Part shown: positions 18,592 to 30,198 of the stretch, piece by piece | How the letters are laid out: each line of letters begins with the position of its first letter | Numbering within the stretch: position 1 is the stretch's first letter | From: Perkinsus olseni | Lineage: Eukaryota > Perkinsozoa > Perkinsida | Reading direction: 5' to 3' | NCBI GenBank assembly: GCA_013115125.1 | Contig: JABANN010000241.1 | Coordinates: 1 to 48,323, forward strand | Length of the DNA: 48,323 nt | Notes under the pieces: generated by a model | Told to the model about the DNA's origin: nothing | What the model saw: only the letters and a program-made list of their open reading frames with translations | Database searches by the model: none | Translations under genes and position numbers: made by a program

Positions 18592-19365
18592 CTACTTAAA
18601 GTCCTGAGACACGCTGACAATATTGTGCTGTAGTCTCTCTCGGCGAAGAATGGCATACTCATCTCCATCCTTAACGATGGCGATAACCTCAGTCGTCTTC
18701 GTCGTATCCTTAGCCCTCGTTCCCACCTCAACGAAAGACACGCTGCCCTCTCCAGTCGAGTCCGTCTCTTCGCTGCTATTAGTGCGCAGCCGCTGCCATT
18801 CACTTCCCCTTTTTGTGTGCCAAACGTCCTGACCCTTGGGCTTGAACAAAGTGACCGGCGGCTCGCTGCTCGAGTAAACGAGGGGTAAATCAGTCAAGCG
18901 GCCTTGACGGTCATCCCAAGGTTGAAGTTCTGCGTCCAGTGCAGTCATCCGACGCAGATCGTACGTGCTCATCCCAACAGTCACTTTTTTTCTGTCTTCT
19001 GATGTCCCCTGTTCAAATTTGAACGACTGCGTGGTTGTTTTCCTCTTGGCCTTCCCCAGGCCTGGCAGACAGCTCTGGTCGGCAGTTCGGAACTTTCCGA
19101 GAGCGGCTTTAGTGACTTTACAATTTTTCGTCACACGGGACAGCGGCTCCGCTTTTTCGTTGTATTTTATCTCGTGCAAGAGGAGTCTATCGGGCTCGGC
19201 TCCTCCCTTCGGAATGACCGCACAGAACGCTTCCTCGCGGGTCTGCACTGCGTCTATCTTTTCCGTGGGTGGTGGAAAGATTTGGCACCAGACCGAGTCC
19301 TGATGGGCCTCGATGACGGGATGGTTGCCCAACATGTAGCTGATTACACCGAGGAGAGCTAGCAT
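18592..19365 (-). CDS. Unidentified secreted or membrane-anchored protein, about 257 aa
   Basis: No family recognised. The frame opens MLALLGVISYMLGNHPVIEA, a likely signal peptide or anchor just after a TTTTCTAG. It continues as a mixed hydrophilic chain with Cys in VWCQIF, EAFCAVIP and DQSCLPGLG. It is uninterrupted for about 770 bp, unlike the multiply split genes of the flanks. The end is either TAA directly after SVSQDF or a splice donor (GTAGGTCATGG) at the same place. It belongs to the intron-poor genes of the centre. Confidence 0.5.
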   Translation of the reverse strand: MLALLGVISYMLGNHPVIEAHQDSVWCQIFPPPTEKIDAVQTREEAFCAVIPKGGAEPDRLLLHEIKYNEKAEPLSRVTKNCKVTKAALGKFRTADQSCLPGLGKAKRKTTTQSFKFEQGTSEDRKKVTVGMSTYDLRRMTALDAELQPWDDRQGRLTDLPLVYSSSEPPVTLFKPKGQDVWHTKRGSEWQRLRTNSSEETDSTGEGSVSFVEVGTRAKDTTKTTEVIAIVKDGDEYAILRRERLQHNIVSVSQDFK

Positions 19366-19499
19366 GGCGTGGAGATGACCAGTCTAGAAAAGTATAACCC
19401 CTGTTAAAACACCTGTGCTTTCCTGTTACTATTCTTACTGTTAGTATTCTTTCACAAACTAGTTACTGCGGACCTCAAAATGGAATCCGGCGGTCATGC

Positions 19500-19718
19500 T
19501 TACATGTAAGATGCGGTCTCAGAATCGACTCTGGGTTTCACAATCAGCTTATCGAACACGCCCTTAAGCGATACGTCGGAGCGGCTTGGGTGGAAGCACG
19601 AAAGAATCACGGAAAAGTTTACTTTCGCGCGGCCATCGCTGAGGGTCGAGAATCTCGAGGTCACGAATGGGTTAGGCCAGTACTCGGCGAGTACCTTGCG
19701 GAAGAGGCGGTATTGCAA
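19500..19718 (-). CDS. Unidentified open exon
   Basis: The frame reads LFRKVLAEYWPNPFVTSRFS and VNFSVILSCFHPSRSDVSLK, with compositional balance like real protein, and ends near ETASYM at a TAA that overlaps a good GTAAGCATG donor. No in-frame ATG or clear acceptor is seen at its upstream side. It may be a short gene end, or an exon of the gene whose next frame starts at 19365, though that join would break phase. Confidence 0.3.
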   Translation of the reverse strand: MQYRLFRKVLAEYWPNPFVTSRFSTLSDGRAKVNFSVILSCFHPSRSDVSLKGVFDKLIVKPRVDSETASYM

Positions 19719-20421
19719 TCAATGCAGATAAATGAGTTGTCATAGCTTGGCCACGGGAGAGGGAAAGTTGGAAAATTAACTCTGGACCCAGCATCGGGCT
19801 AAATCGATCAACTTGCGTTTTTCATGCAAAACGTGCAACTTCCGCCCTCCAGCGCATGATTGCATGATTGCTTGGCCGCCATGCGAATTGAGATTGGTTA
19901 ACCTCTGCTTATTCTCCTCAGAGCTTCGATTCGTCAACCTCGCACGCTTTCCTAAGGTGTTGATCTCTCACTGAGGTTTTCAATCGGCATTGTTTACGTG
20001 GGTTGTAAAGTTTTGTTTTACTCTCATCATGGACGCCCTCAGCAGTACCCATCGAACGCCCGAAACTAACGGTCCCCTCAATGTGGATTCATCAGAGGAC
20101 GGTAGTGAGCTGGAGGGGAGAACGCATCCAACCTTGCAGCGTAGAAATGCGCTCGGGTTCCGATACGCAAGACTTAGATGCACTGAATGCAAGCACTTCA
20201 AGCTCTCCCCTCTTCTACTATATAGCGGATTTTGGGACGCGTGGTTCGACTTTTGCCGGTTCTAGTATGAGGACGTAGCCCGGATTACCGCGTTCCCTAG
20301 TTCGCTACATCGAGCTTGCCCAGACCTTCTGTTGCACGCGAAGTTGGGTAGTCAAACTCAGATGAAACCAATCTCGCATGATGATCGAGTGCTGGTGAGT
20401 AATACTCACTGAGTATAGTTT

Positions 20422-20472
20422 CCATCGCCTTGATATCTTATACTACGGTAGTATAAGATATCCACGCGATGG
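20422..20472. repeat. Palindrome, 15-bp perfect core in about 25-bp arms, single central base
   Basis: GATATCTTATACTAC (20432-20446), one G, exact reverse complement (20448-20462), then after three mismatches seven more pairs (CCATCGC against GCGATGG). A small relative, GTGAGTA-A-TACTCAC, lies at 20395-20409. Confidence 0.92.
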
Positions 20473-23020
20473 AGTATTACTACGGTAGTATTACTACCTC
20501 ACCACGATGAACTCGAAACCTTCGCCGGGTCAGGCTCATCTTCGCAGGTTCACTGGAGCCGATTCGGTCGAGTGCAGACCTCTGTGCATATTGCTTTGAC
20601 GTACTGCGAGCTTACTATAAATTAGAGTCGCGATTCCGAATGAGCAAAAACATCGAGGACGATCTTCCGGACATGTAGTGTTACGTTGAGCGACCGATTC
20701 GCATGCGTCGTCGTCTCTAGGCCTGAGAATCTTCACCCGGAGGTCATGACGGATGGTATCTTTGTAACCTGGGACAAGCGAAGTCCTTCCACTAAGTAGC
20801 TGCAGGGAGCGGTTGTCATTGATGCAGCATAATGGCGGAGGGTTAGGTCGCACAAGAGCGAGAAGGGCGATTATCATACGCTGCGCGGGTGTATCGGATT
20901 TTTACTGCCCATCAAACTTGGACAGCTCAAGAGGTACTACGGGCTAGCAGGTGGTAAGGACATAGTTAGCGACTCGAAAGTATATCTGCCATTTACCGCT
21001 ATAACTTATAGTGAAACATAGCATAGTCTACAAGTCTCTCCTTATAGTCTATAAGAAGTTATAAATGTACCGCTTAATTTACTCATGCTGGCCTGAAGAA
21101 TATTTTACATGTGAAACCATTATGGACCCATAATTCACGATTCGATAACTCTACCCGGTCATAGTCGGTACGCATCTGAAGGCACTGATACCTGCGAAAG
21201 TGTGGTTCAGGAAGATGCGCTGAGCGCATCGCGCTCGTAGTACGAGCCCCGTACTATGGCTAGCGCTGGGTGCGGTCGTCCTGGGTATACCTGGCAGAGG
21301 AAGATGCATGTCACACAGTGTGACTCACACTCAGGTATTCGATCGTGTCGTCTCAGGAGGATCGGAGGTTTAGGCCGATATCCCAATCGGAATTGAAAGA
21401 TCTCATGTGCACAGTCAGCGTAAGTTGGAGCTACCGCATGACACTCATAGACTGGACCCATATCTGGATCAATACCGTTATAAGTTCTACTTGGAGCGTG
21501 TGGATTGAACCCCATCTCGATCGATGAGCAGCTTAAGCGATAGCGCTACAACTTGGGCTACATAAGTCCATAATATGGTGGCTGAAATTCACTGCTCTGG
21601 AGTGATGAATGCTTCAGCGCAGAGGGGAAACTGACGACCTCGAAGTCTGAGTAAACCATCAGTATCTGTTGTAACGGGCGAAACACTGCACTCGGAGTGC
21701 CGCATTCTGCGTTTGAATGATTGAGGGTAGAGCGGGGGTCTTATCGCGTAGCCGGAAGAAAGAGCAACCGGGGGTGGAATATCACTTAAGGCTGGATCAC
21801 TTATCACTCATCGAGCTAGATGCTCTCTTTTTTTGAAAGGTACTTCACAGTTTTGAAGACCTGGGTTCTGATATCTATAATTGGAGCCCTGACGGTACAC
21901 ATGGCATCATTGTCAAATACACCATCCCCGGAGAATCCCGCGCGTAATTGGTGGTATTGGGCGGAATTTGGTCTGCCCGCTTAATCCCGAGAGTGTCCTG
22001 AAGCGCTGACTCACGGTCCTTGGTGGTTCAAAGGCGGGCATCAGATCTGATTTGGAACGTGCATCATCTAGGGGCCTATTGAGTCGTTCGGTGCTGTTCA
22101 GTCGCAGCGCTACATTCCTACCGAATGTGATGCCAGAGCAGCTCTGGGACCAGGTTCACGCAGTGAGCAGGGCCATCATGAAGGGTATGGCAGTGCTGAA
22201 CCTGATTAAAAGGGGTTGACCTTCATTTTATCAGGTGGTGGATCGTCTCGCGATGCCCAGCACCCGGAGGCTTTGCACACTACCGTACAGAGATATCAAT
22301 CCTCGAAGTAAGCTGGGAGCAGCTGTCACTTCGCTACCAGCAAATACCAAACGTTGACCGAATCGCGTTTCACGCTAGTAATTCACTAAGTAATTCTCTC
22401 GTTCCAAGAGGGGAAAGACTGTTTCCTTCTGAGTGACCGGTGAGGGTAGCACGGTGCTGCCAGCACTCCGATCTCTGTCAGGTTCTCCCTTACTTTCGAA
22501 GAGTATGCGCAAATGCGTGGCATCGCGACATTCGACCAGTAATGACCGGCAGGGTGGCCATTGTATATAAAAAAGAAGCAGAATTACCCGTGCATTACAC
22601 CACTGTGCAGTTTCATATACTAAAATTCCTTTGAAGAACGAACCTACCCCCCTTAACATCGTCGAAGCTGTGAGGGGTTGTTTAGCTTAATTAGTGTTGA
22701 GTGAGTGAATCAACGAACGATACCGGTCCGGTGATACGCGAAGTAGGCTGGGAGGTCAAGGCTCTTCGCAGATGTTCTACAGTAAGAGCTTTCCTTGAGA
22801 TTCGAGACTCTCGAATCGAGAGGCCCGCAATAAGAAATGTACTACCAACCCTCGAGTGGATGAATGCAGTGAATGCAAGTCTCGGGGTGAGCATAGGGCA
22901 TTAAGGTGGGCCTTGAGATCGAAATCCGAGGCTATCCATTTCCAGGGACCCTGTGACATGAGCGACCCGCCCGAGACGAGTACACTCATCACTGCCACGC
23001 GCACCGTGCACGGTTTCTGT

Positions 23021-23067
23021 CTGCAATCGTACGACTGAAGCGAATCGCTTCAGTCGTACGGTTGCAG
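23021..23067. repeat. Palindrome, 16-bp perfect core in 23-bp arms, single central base
   Basis: CGTACGACTGAAGCGA (23028-23043), one A, exact reverse complement (23045-23060), then one mismatch and six more pairs (CTGCAA against TTGCAG). Confidence 0.95.
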
Positions 23068-23339
23068 TGGTATACTATAGGAAAAACATTCTCAGAGTCG
23101 CAGCAATCCTGCGCCGGGCTTAGCCGTTGTGAGTGGCACTCACTGAGTGCAATCAATCTCAGGCTTGTCGAGGAGCTCGACTCGAGACACTCGACTTTAG
23201 TGAAGACGCCAGCGGTCACTGACCACCTCGTCTACTGGTCAAGAGAGTCACTTATATCCGAACTGAATTAATCTAACAGCTTGATCGTTACTTTCAACTC
23301 AAATGGAGCCATCCCCAAGCAAATAAGAGTCCCTACTGT

Positions 23340-23640
23340 CAAATACTGGGTGTATCACGATCGGTACGCTTGGAATTCGTACACTGAAAGTTGGTACACG
23401 GTGTGCGCTACACCGACAATGCGCACACCATCACAGCTGGTATACTTAGAAATGGTACACTGTTACAATGGTACAAGGTATTGTAGGCAAAGTTGGTACA
23501 CAGAAAGCTCTCATCCGTAGGGAAAGTTTCCCTGGGAAACTGATACACCTTCAACTCGTACATGGTAAGTTCGTACACTTACAACTCGTACACTGGCATC
23601 TGGTACACGGATATCTCGTATACTTCCACAGTCGTACATT
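23340..23640. repeat. Degenerate GGTACAC / CGTACAC repeat array
   Basis: About a dozen units of the type CTGGTACAC or AACTCGTACAC spaced 12-25 bp apart. A weaker run with TCGTACAG and CCGTACAG lies near 29125-29190. Confidence 0.65.
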
Positions 23641-24896
23641 TGTCTCACACTCTTATTCAGCCGACAACGGCTCACACTGACCTTTGAGCTCACCGAGCTT
23701 CAGTTTCTTCTCCCACCTCTCTAGTGAAACACTATATGGCGCGGAGTCGCAGGGCCCCTCAGAGTCTCAGGCTGAGACTCAAGACAGTTCTCTGCGAACA
23801 GGATCACTACAACTGGGTGACTCCACGCACTGTACCATGCAGAAGTCTATTTGGCGAGTGAGGCCGCCTATGCCGCACTTGAGGATATCACATTAGCGAG
23901 CTGTGACAACGAATTGGCGGACCCTACTAGGCTATATCTCCTGTTATCCTCTCGATTCTCTCTATTATTCTATCATAGAATACCCTGCACCCCAGGCGGA
24001 CTCAGAGAGCGATGGACGCTGGCGATACCACAGACAAAATGAGCCGTACGCCGAGGGTGGAACCTAGGGTACCGTTTCTAGGCTTGGTATTCGAGGCCGC
24101 GGCCGCAGAAGTAGGTCCTATTTAGGAGGGAAGAAATATGATACGTTAAGGGGATTTGTTGCGTTGTCAACGCAGCGTTGAAAGGCGTCAGCAGTTATTA
24201 TAATTCACTCGAAGAATGTACTCGCCTTACACCGCAGTCGTACAAGATGCTGTTCCTCTGCGAGAACCACCGTCGGTGACAAGCAAGTAAGGAACTGATA
24301 GAAGCAGTCATCACTCACGTGGTAGGGAACTGAGAGATGACGCCCGAAAGTGGATGTCACGAACAAGCCCGAGCGAAACCTGTTCCGTAAGTACGAGAGA
24401 AAGTACGGACCGACGCTGAGAATCCAGAAATGGAAGACAACGCATTCAGTACGTTGTGGCGTGAGGAGGTCCAAACCGTCTGAAATGCTGACAGCATTAT
24501 GCTGTCTACAATCATCATCATAGGGCATGGGACGTGATGTCTAGCAGCTATTATAGCTGAGCTATGCCTTAAAGGCACGCGGCGTCGGCTTGACGCGGTC
24601 GACCCTCTTGACTAGAGTCTTGTCGAGTTTCCGGAATGCCTAGACTAGTAAAACCGTGACGGCTGGGAACTGGGAGGAAGCGGCTTGAACCGCCGCCCCT
24701 TCCAACTTAAAACTGTCGGTATCGGGTGCTACAGATGTGTTGTCTCATACAGCACCACCGTAGTACTCAACTGATTCGTACAGACCACTTTCGTCTCGCG
24801 TCAACCCGTGCAGTTACGGACTGTGCCTTACAGTACGCCATGCTAACCCTCCTGGCAGAGGGGAGCATCATGAGAGGTTTACTCCAAGTAACTCAG

Positions 24897-24921
24897 CGGC
24901 TCAAGTAACTTACTTGAGCCG
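24897..24921. repeat. Palindrome, 12-bp arms, single central base
   Basis: CGGCTCAAGTAA, one C, exact reverse complement. Confidence 0.95.
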
Positions 24922-25152
24922 TTATCTCACATTTTCCATCCTCGCGATTTGTCTTTGTCTTCTCAAAGCAAGCTTCGTGCGCGGGGATTATCATCCGTGA
25001 CATATCACTAACCATTCACATCGACCGGAACTGAGTGGTTCATCCAGTGAGAAATCCAAGGACTGGTGATTATGAAGGCCCTTCATCATCATCGCCCTTC
25101 ATTGAACGGGAAACCCCGTTTTGACGAGCGATTGATTCCCCTATCAATGACA

Positions 25153-25193
25153 GGCCATCGGTTGTATGATAGGCTATCATACAACCGGTGGCC
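25153..25193. repeat. Palindrome, 14-bp perfect core in about 20-bp arms, single central base
   Basis: CGGTTGTATGATAG (25159-25172), one G, exact reverse complement (25174-25187), then one mismatch and five more pairs (GGCCA against TGGCC). Confidence 0.92.
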
Positions 25194-25880
25194 GCCACGA
25201 GCTCGCCTTCGTCGGACAATCGCAAACGTCAATGGAACAGAGGAGAGGTGAAGGCTCTCACTGATGCGTTGGCCGCCTCATTCCCATCATCGAAGTACTA
25301 CATAACTGTCGCTAGGCGAGAGACGCTATAGCGCACGCACTTCACGGCGGCACGGGCCGCATTCCCGCATAGCGCATTGCGGGCACCATTCAGGGCTGCA
25401 ATCCCGTACCCTGATTGTTCGACTGTGCGACGAGAATGGACCGCCGCGGTAGTCTCCCACATATCATCTGAATCGGTGGTATGTTACTATTGTTGCAGTA
25501 GTCGAATCGACGGCGGCACGGGACAGGAGCCTAGCTGTGCATCGGGACAGTGTCCCCTCTCAGAAAGGAGTTGCCCTACTAGTGTGAGACCAGAGGGACC
25601 GCTGAGGTACCTCAACCTCATCCTGCCTGAGCTCTCATTCGTGCGAGCTACCTTACGTCTACAATGTGTGAGTCATTCGATTCCCTGTGTTAGAATTTGG
25701 CACGGCTCTTGATGGGAGACAGGGAGCCGTTGAGGACCTCCTGTGGCTATTAGCCTCTGGCTAGCGTATAGCTGTACTTCTTCGCCACCCATTCGGGTGA
25801 GTTCACCCAGGAGATCTCTCCACCAAGCTGAAGGCCTGATACTGCTCGGCCAGTTATTAAGTCTTGACAAGTCGCAATGA

Positions 25881-27503
25881 TCCATCCAACTAACTATTCT
25901 ATGCATCATTTATGCTGTCCACGCGGAGTTCACGGGTAGGGCGGCGGTCTTGCATGCTACTACGACTAACCTTTGCAATAAAGACGCAAAGGACGCTCAT
26001 GGCAATCCCGTCCCCTGTGGCAAATCTCGAGCTAGAGAGACTCTCGGGCTGACGTTGCCTGGTATGGAGGACGGTTCTCTTACTACAAGGGAGCATATCA
26101 TTATTGCTAAAGATGGCAACGTGAGGGTCAAGGCTATGCCAAGCCGCCCCTATCAGTATTTCATGTACACCGAGACTCCGAATAACGTCAAACTCCATCA
26201 GCTGTACAACCACCAAGCCATCGCTCTCGTCGACAGCACGCCCGAGTTCGAAGCGCAGCGCCTCTATGGTGCTGGGCTGAGTAAAGATGGTTGGACTGAC
26301 GAAGGCATGACCAATCTCGACGGCAAAACTTTACACAGGTGGACCAAGCGTGGGCCACAGGGCATCGATAAGGCCTCTGGCTTCAATTACACAGCCGTCT
26401 ATCAGACTTGTATGTACCCTGATATTTGGACGTTCTATACCAACTCCGATGACTCAAAACCTGTGAAGCTGGTCGGGTCTAACTCCTTCTGCAACGAGGC
26501 CTTGCAAGTTACAGAGTACTCCAACTACCGCACTTTGGATGAAACGCTCACTGTGGAGGACTCTATCAAAGAAGTGCACACCATGTATGGTATCGGGTCT
26601 CGCATATTATCTGTTGGAGAGAGTCAGGAGGTTCCTAAAGTATGTGAGGATCTCCTGGGGGCTCCCTACGTGTGCGAGTCTGAACGGGAGTTCTTCGGAG
26701 ACGGCCAAGAGGTTGACTGGATACCTTCTGGCAGGAGGATGCGCGGAGCTACAGAAAGCCAGGATATCATCCCGTACTTCGACGTTGCCGAGGGCACTGC
26801 GGCTTATACGTTCGTCCATCACCAATATGAGAGGCGCCTCCTCCAACTGCTCAAATTTGAGTTCCCCAGCAATTGCAACAACACCGGTGGAACATCTGCT
26901 CTGAACTTCTGCCTCTTCGTCGCCGTCGATGCGACTATGTCGACTTACACGCTGAAGGCGGGGCTGTCGTTCGTTGATGTGAACGATAAGAACAAGAAGG
27001 CTTCCCTCTACGTCGCTGTTGTAATCGGAAAGGAACTCGGCAACCGTGTTCTGAGGTTGGAGGCCGTGGCCCAGGGAACAGCTACGATATGGCAGGTGGG
27101 GGAAGGAGCCAGTCTGAGCATCGATGTAACGGTTACTGGCAAGGTCTCCGATGATACGGCGCAGCAGATATTCAAGGCTGAAATACAGATATCGGTTTCA
27201 TTCAACGCGAATCTCCCCGTGGTCGGAAGCGTCATGGACTGTACCGCCTATGCGAAAATTGACGTCACAGCGGCTCCGAACAACGTTATCACGGCCTATG
27301 GTGAGATCGGTAGAAGCATATCCCTGCTCGTCGCTGGCGCTGGTGCTGGGGTTAACATCAAGGGGAACACACTCGACAACCAGCCTAACAAGTGGACTTT
27401 CAAGTCGGAGGTATTCTTTACCGCGTGGGTGAATGCCATCTTATGGAGCAACCACTGGAGTTGGAATTTGGAGTTCTGGAATACTAAAGCGGTATATTTC
27501 TGA
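25881..27503 (+). CDS. Unidentified probably secreted protein, about 520-540 aa
   Basis: This is the longest single open frame of the window, and no family is recognised. Its first residues (LTILCIIYAVHAEFTGRAAV) look like a signal peptide, but no in-frame ATG precedes them after the stop at 25878. The start may therefore be on an upstream exon, be a non-ATG codon, or be the internal Met of GMEDGSLTTREH. The N-terminal half has scattered Cys (NLCNK, PVPCGK, QTCMYPDIW, SFCNEALQV). The C-terminal half is beta-like, with alternating hydrophobic residues (FNANLPVVGSVMDCTAYAKI; SLLVAGAGAGVNIKG) and an aromatic end (WSNHWSWNLEFWNTKAVYF). Codon use is even and no intron modules interrupt it. Confidence 0.65.
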   Translation, partial: SIQLTILCIIYAVHAEFTGRAAVLHATTTNLCNKDAKDAHGNPVPCGKSRARETLGLTLPGMEDGSLTTREHIIIAKDGNVRVKAMPSRPYQYFMYTETPNNVKLHQLYNHQAIALVDSTPEFEAQRLYGAGLSKDGWTDEGMTNLDGKTLHRWTKRGPQGIDKASGFNYTAVYQTCMYPDIWTFYTNSDDSKPVKLVGSNSFCNEALQVTEYSNYRTLDETLTVEDSIKEVHTMYGIGSRILSVGESQEVPKVCEDLLGAPYVCESEREFFGDGQEVDWIPSGRRMRGATESQDIIPYFDVAEGTAAYTFVHHQYERRLLQLLKFEFPSNCNNTGGTSALNFCLFVAVDATMSTYTLKAGLSFVDVNDKNKKASLYVAVVIGKELGNRVLRLEAVAQGTATIWQVGEGASLSIDVTVTGKVSDDTAQQIFKAEIQISVSFNANLPVVGSVMDCTAYAKIDVTAAPNNVITAYGEIGRSISLLVAGAGAGVNIKGNTLDNQPNKWTFKSEVFFTAWVNAILWSNHWSWNLEFWNTKAVYF

Positions 27504-28751
27504 AGGCCAGCTGGTGGCACGGCAGCTGCCATGCATGGGACTCCCTTCCATGGAGGTCTCAACTTCTCGCTGAATCTAAAAGTAGCTGCTACCTCAGAGC
27601 ATACAATACCCAGTATCGGGAAATTCTGACAGCTCACTAAGCCTTACCGTGAGAGGCTTCTCATTTTATGAACCCTCATTTGTCGCTTGGTTTCCATTTG
27701 ATTGTTCTGAACTCTTTATGGATCGAGGATAGTACTTATTTTCATTCGGCCAAGTGAATGGTTCTCGAGAAACTATTCAATAACACAAGTCAACTCTGTA
27801 AAGAAGTCTTCTTGACATATCCAAGGTGTGTCCTAGTCGGAATGACTCCGCCGATGGAACTCGTTACCTTCACGATGAAGTCCGCTTTTTGCCGTTTCCG
27901 TCAGTCCGACTTGGTTGAGGTCCTTGGAAGCCCAACCACCAAATTCTCAGCGTGTTGGGTTACAGTTGTCAAAATACATATTTGAGGTGACAGAAGTCTT
28001 GTGTTGCGAGACGCTCCCGTGTCGGGAGTTCCAAGAGGGCGCAGGACATTCTGTCAGAGTTTGCTGGGTCAAATAGGCTTGGCAAGTATTGATCCTGGAT
28101 CTGGGTTCAAATACAAGGTCTCTGATCTGGACCGCGGCATTATACAACTTCGAAGACGAGGATCTCACAGCGTGGATGAGAGGACGTCCCCAGAGAGGCC
28201 AGAGGGGGTGGCCCCCACCGGGAGGGGGCCACCGATAGCGCTGCGATTTGTACTTCGCGGCAGAGTACATCACCTCGGCCATTATGTCTAAAAAACTTCC
28301 TTATATGTCTTCTTAACCGGGCCACCAAACTAGGCTGGGGGAGGCGCTGGAATTAAGTGATGGATTCTGCATCTCACAGGCACTCGATGGCTGTGTTTTA
28401 TGAGCCGCGAACCGTGAAAATGCAGGAAAGTGATTGTTCAACAGTCAACATCGGGTCCGGATCATGTAAAGAATGAGTTTTCTTGCCATCTTCTCTAAGA
28501 GACCCTTTTTTCCGTCAGCAATCTCTCGGAGGAAAGATTGGGAAAAACCGTTTTTTCGTTTCAGCCACCCTTTTGACGGTATGCCTGTGCGGCCTAGTCG
28601 TATTAATCGCACCTTGCTTGCGCGAAGTCCTTAGTTCGATGTTCGGCTCAGGCGCTTCTCTTCGCAAGTTGAATCGTGGTGGCCTAAGAATTCGGCAACA
28701 ATTCATAATCGTAAACAAACTTGTGCCACAAATACACTCGGCAAAGAATAA
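27504..28751. other. Intergenic, no confident gene
   Basis: It contains a T-arm-like GATCTGGGTTCAAATAC near 28090-28106, a GC-rich inverted repeat GGTGGCCCCC...GGGGGCCACC near 28207-28233, and upstream sequence of the tRNA gene. No supported coding region. Confidence 0.45.
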
Positions 28752-28824
28752 CGCTCTCGGTGGAACTCGAACCCACAATCTTTGGTTCCGAAGACCAACG
28801 CCTTATCCATTAGGCCACGAGACC
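28752..28824 (-). tRNA. tRNA-Arg (anticodon UCG)
   Basis: It folds as a full 73-nt cloverleaf. The acceptor stem GGTCTCG pairs with CGAGAGC (one mismatch, position 2-71). The D-arm is GCCTAATGGATAAGGC. The anticodon stem TTGGT/ACCAA holds the loop CTTCGGA with anticodon TCG. The T-arm is GTGGG-TTCGAGT-TCCAC with one G-T pair. There is no intron, and the variable loop is short. It reads CGA codons. Unlike the T modules in introns it has all four arms, so I take it as a working tRNA gene, with the acceptor mismatch as the only doubt. Confidence 0.88.
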
Positions 28825-28829
28825 ACATT

Positions 28830-30190
28830 CTACGAGTGTTGCGTATTCAGGAGGCGGCTGACCCGAGACAGGTCCAACTACACAGTTCTTACTCTACTCG
28901 GGAGCGATACCGCATAAAACACACTTGATCCCGTATGCTACATATTCGGATTCGTACCGTAGCATGCAGTGAGCGACTGCTACGGACCGAAGAGAGCGGG
29001 GTTCCAAGAGTACGAGGAACTTTGCCTCGTTCAAGGATGACACTTTGCCCTCTAGTGAGCTCATGGAGCTCTGGCTTCATATATGTCGCTAGTTACTAGA
29101 CTTGCCGACCCTGAGTGGGCATCAAGTGGTACAATGGCACTCCGAACGCAAACAGATTCCAGTCGTACAGTTGCGATCCGTACAGTAACTTGTGTATGGC
29201 TCGGTGCAACTCGGCAAACGATCTCGATAGCACGCATCACTGAACTGTGACTGAAGTGAACTCAGAAGCATTTCATTCGGTGAGAGCCTTCTCCTGATTG
29301 GGCCGGCTTTGTCAATGACTTTCCCGACTCAGGGAGTCTGAGTCTGGAGACATGAAGAGCCACACGTTGTCCATGGTGAATAGTCCGCTCTTGCTTCCTC
29401 TGCATCACTAGAATTTCGTCCCGCCCATGTTGAACTCAACTGTCGACGCTTCGTGACTCGTACCTGCGACTCGGCGAGTCGGACTCGCAGGCTGAGAGAG
29501 CTCGCTCGTGGCCGAAAGCGCCTTCGACGCTTTGGTCAGCCAGGCTCGCCACAGTGGAAATGATTGCTACACATGCGAGAATAACAGCCCCGGAACGAAG
29601 CTCCGTGAAAGAAAACCGTGAGTCCCAACGTGCAGAATACTCGCGAACCTCCTCTGAGGTCTCGTCCAAAAATGATACTTGCTAGTTCGAGGGGCCTGGG
29701 ACGGCCGGAAATGTTGTTGGCTCCGTGCCGATTCTCAGCCGAAACTCAGCCTCGCTCAGCACATTACAGCCCACTTTCGAGTAGAAACTCACAGCTCTAC
29801 CCGATAGTCGTATCAAACATCAGTTCAGCGGGTGACAGAGCGGCATGTGGCATGCAGCATGTTTAAACACAGTTCTTCAGTTGTAGCTCCCGTTTCTGAG
29901 AAAATACATGACGATGTTAAACCGGATGGAACCACTTAACGGAGCAGCCCCCGAGAAAGGCGGCGCTGATCGCTTGATCGTCTAGCACACGAGTTGACCA
30001 TGTTAAACGTCCTCAACTTGACTCAGCATGCTCGTTCGTTCGCTGCCTCGTTAAGGAGATTTCGTCGCCCCGATAACTTACTTTCTTCCGTCAGTTCGGT
30101 GTAGATTCGCTCATTCGGCGATCATGGAGGACTCGTTCTCTGCGAGATTTCTGAGGCAGGAATGTTGCATGGCTCGCTGGGGACTCTAAT
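28830..30190. other. Intergenic, no confident gene
   Basis: Contains a weak GTAC-rich run (29125-29190) and scattered short inverted repeats such as TGCTAC...GTAGCA near 28937-28963. Open frames are short and lack splice or domain support. Confidence 0.4.
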
Positions 30191-30198
30191 GCCCTCAC

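Larger units (their letters stand above)
19720..25860. other. Gene-poor centre, palindromes and GTAC repeats
   Basis: I find no gene I can support over this stretch. Short frames such as DALSSTHRTPETNGPLNVD (about 20030, plus) are Ser/Asp-rich and might be exons, but no splice-linked partner is visible. It holds the palindromes at 20395-20409, 20422-20472, 23021-23067, 24897-24921 and 25153-25193, and GTAC repeats at about 23340-23640. Confidence 0.45.

Noticed and set aside
12780-25860. The hairpin-rich centre as a prokaryotic or integrated viral region with terminators
   Set aside because: No operon-like gene array, ribosome-binding sites or viral hallmark genes are visible, and the palindromes lack the T-run of terminators.
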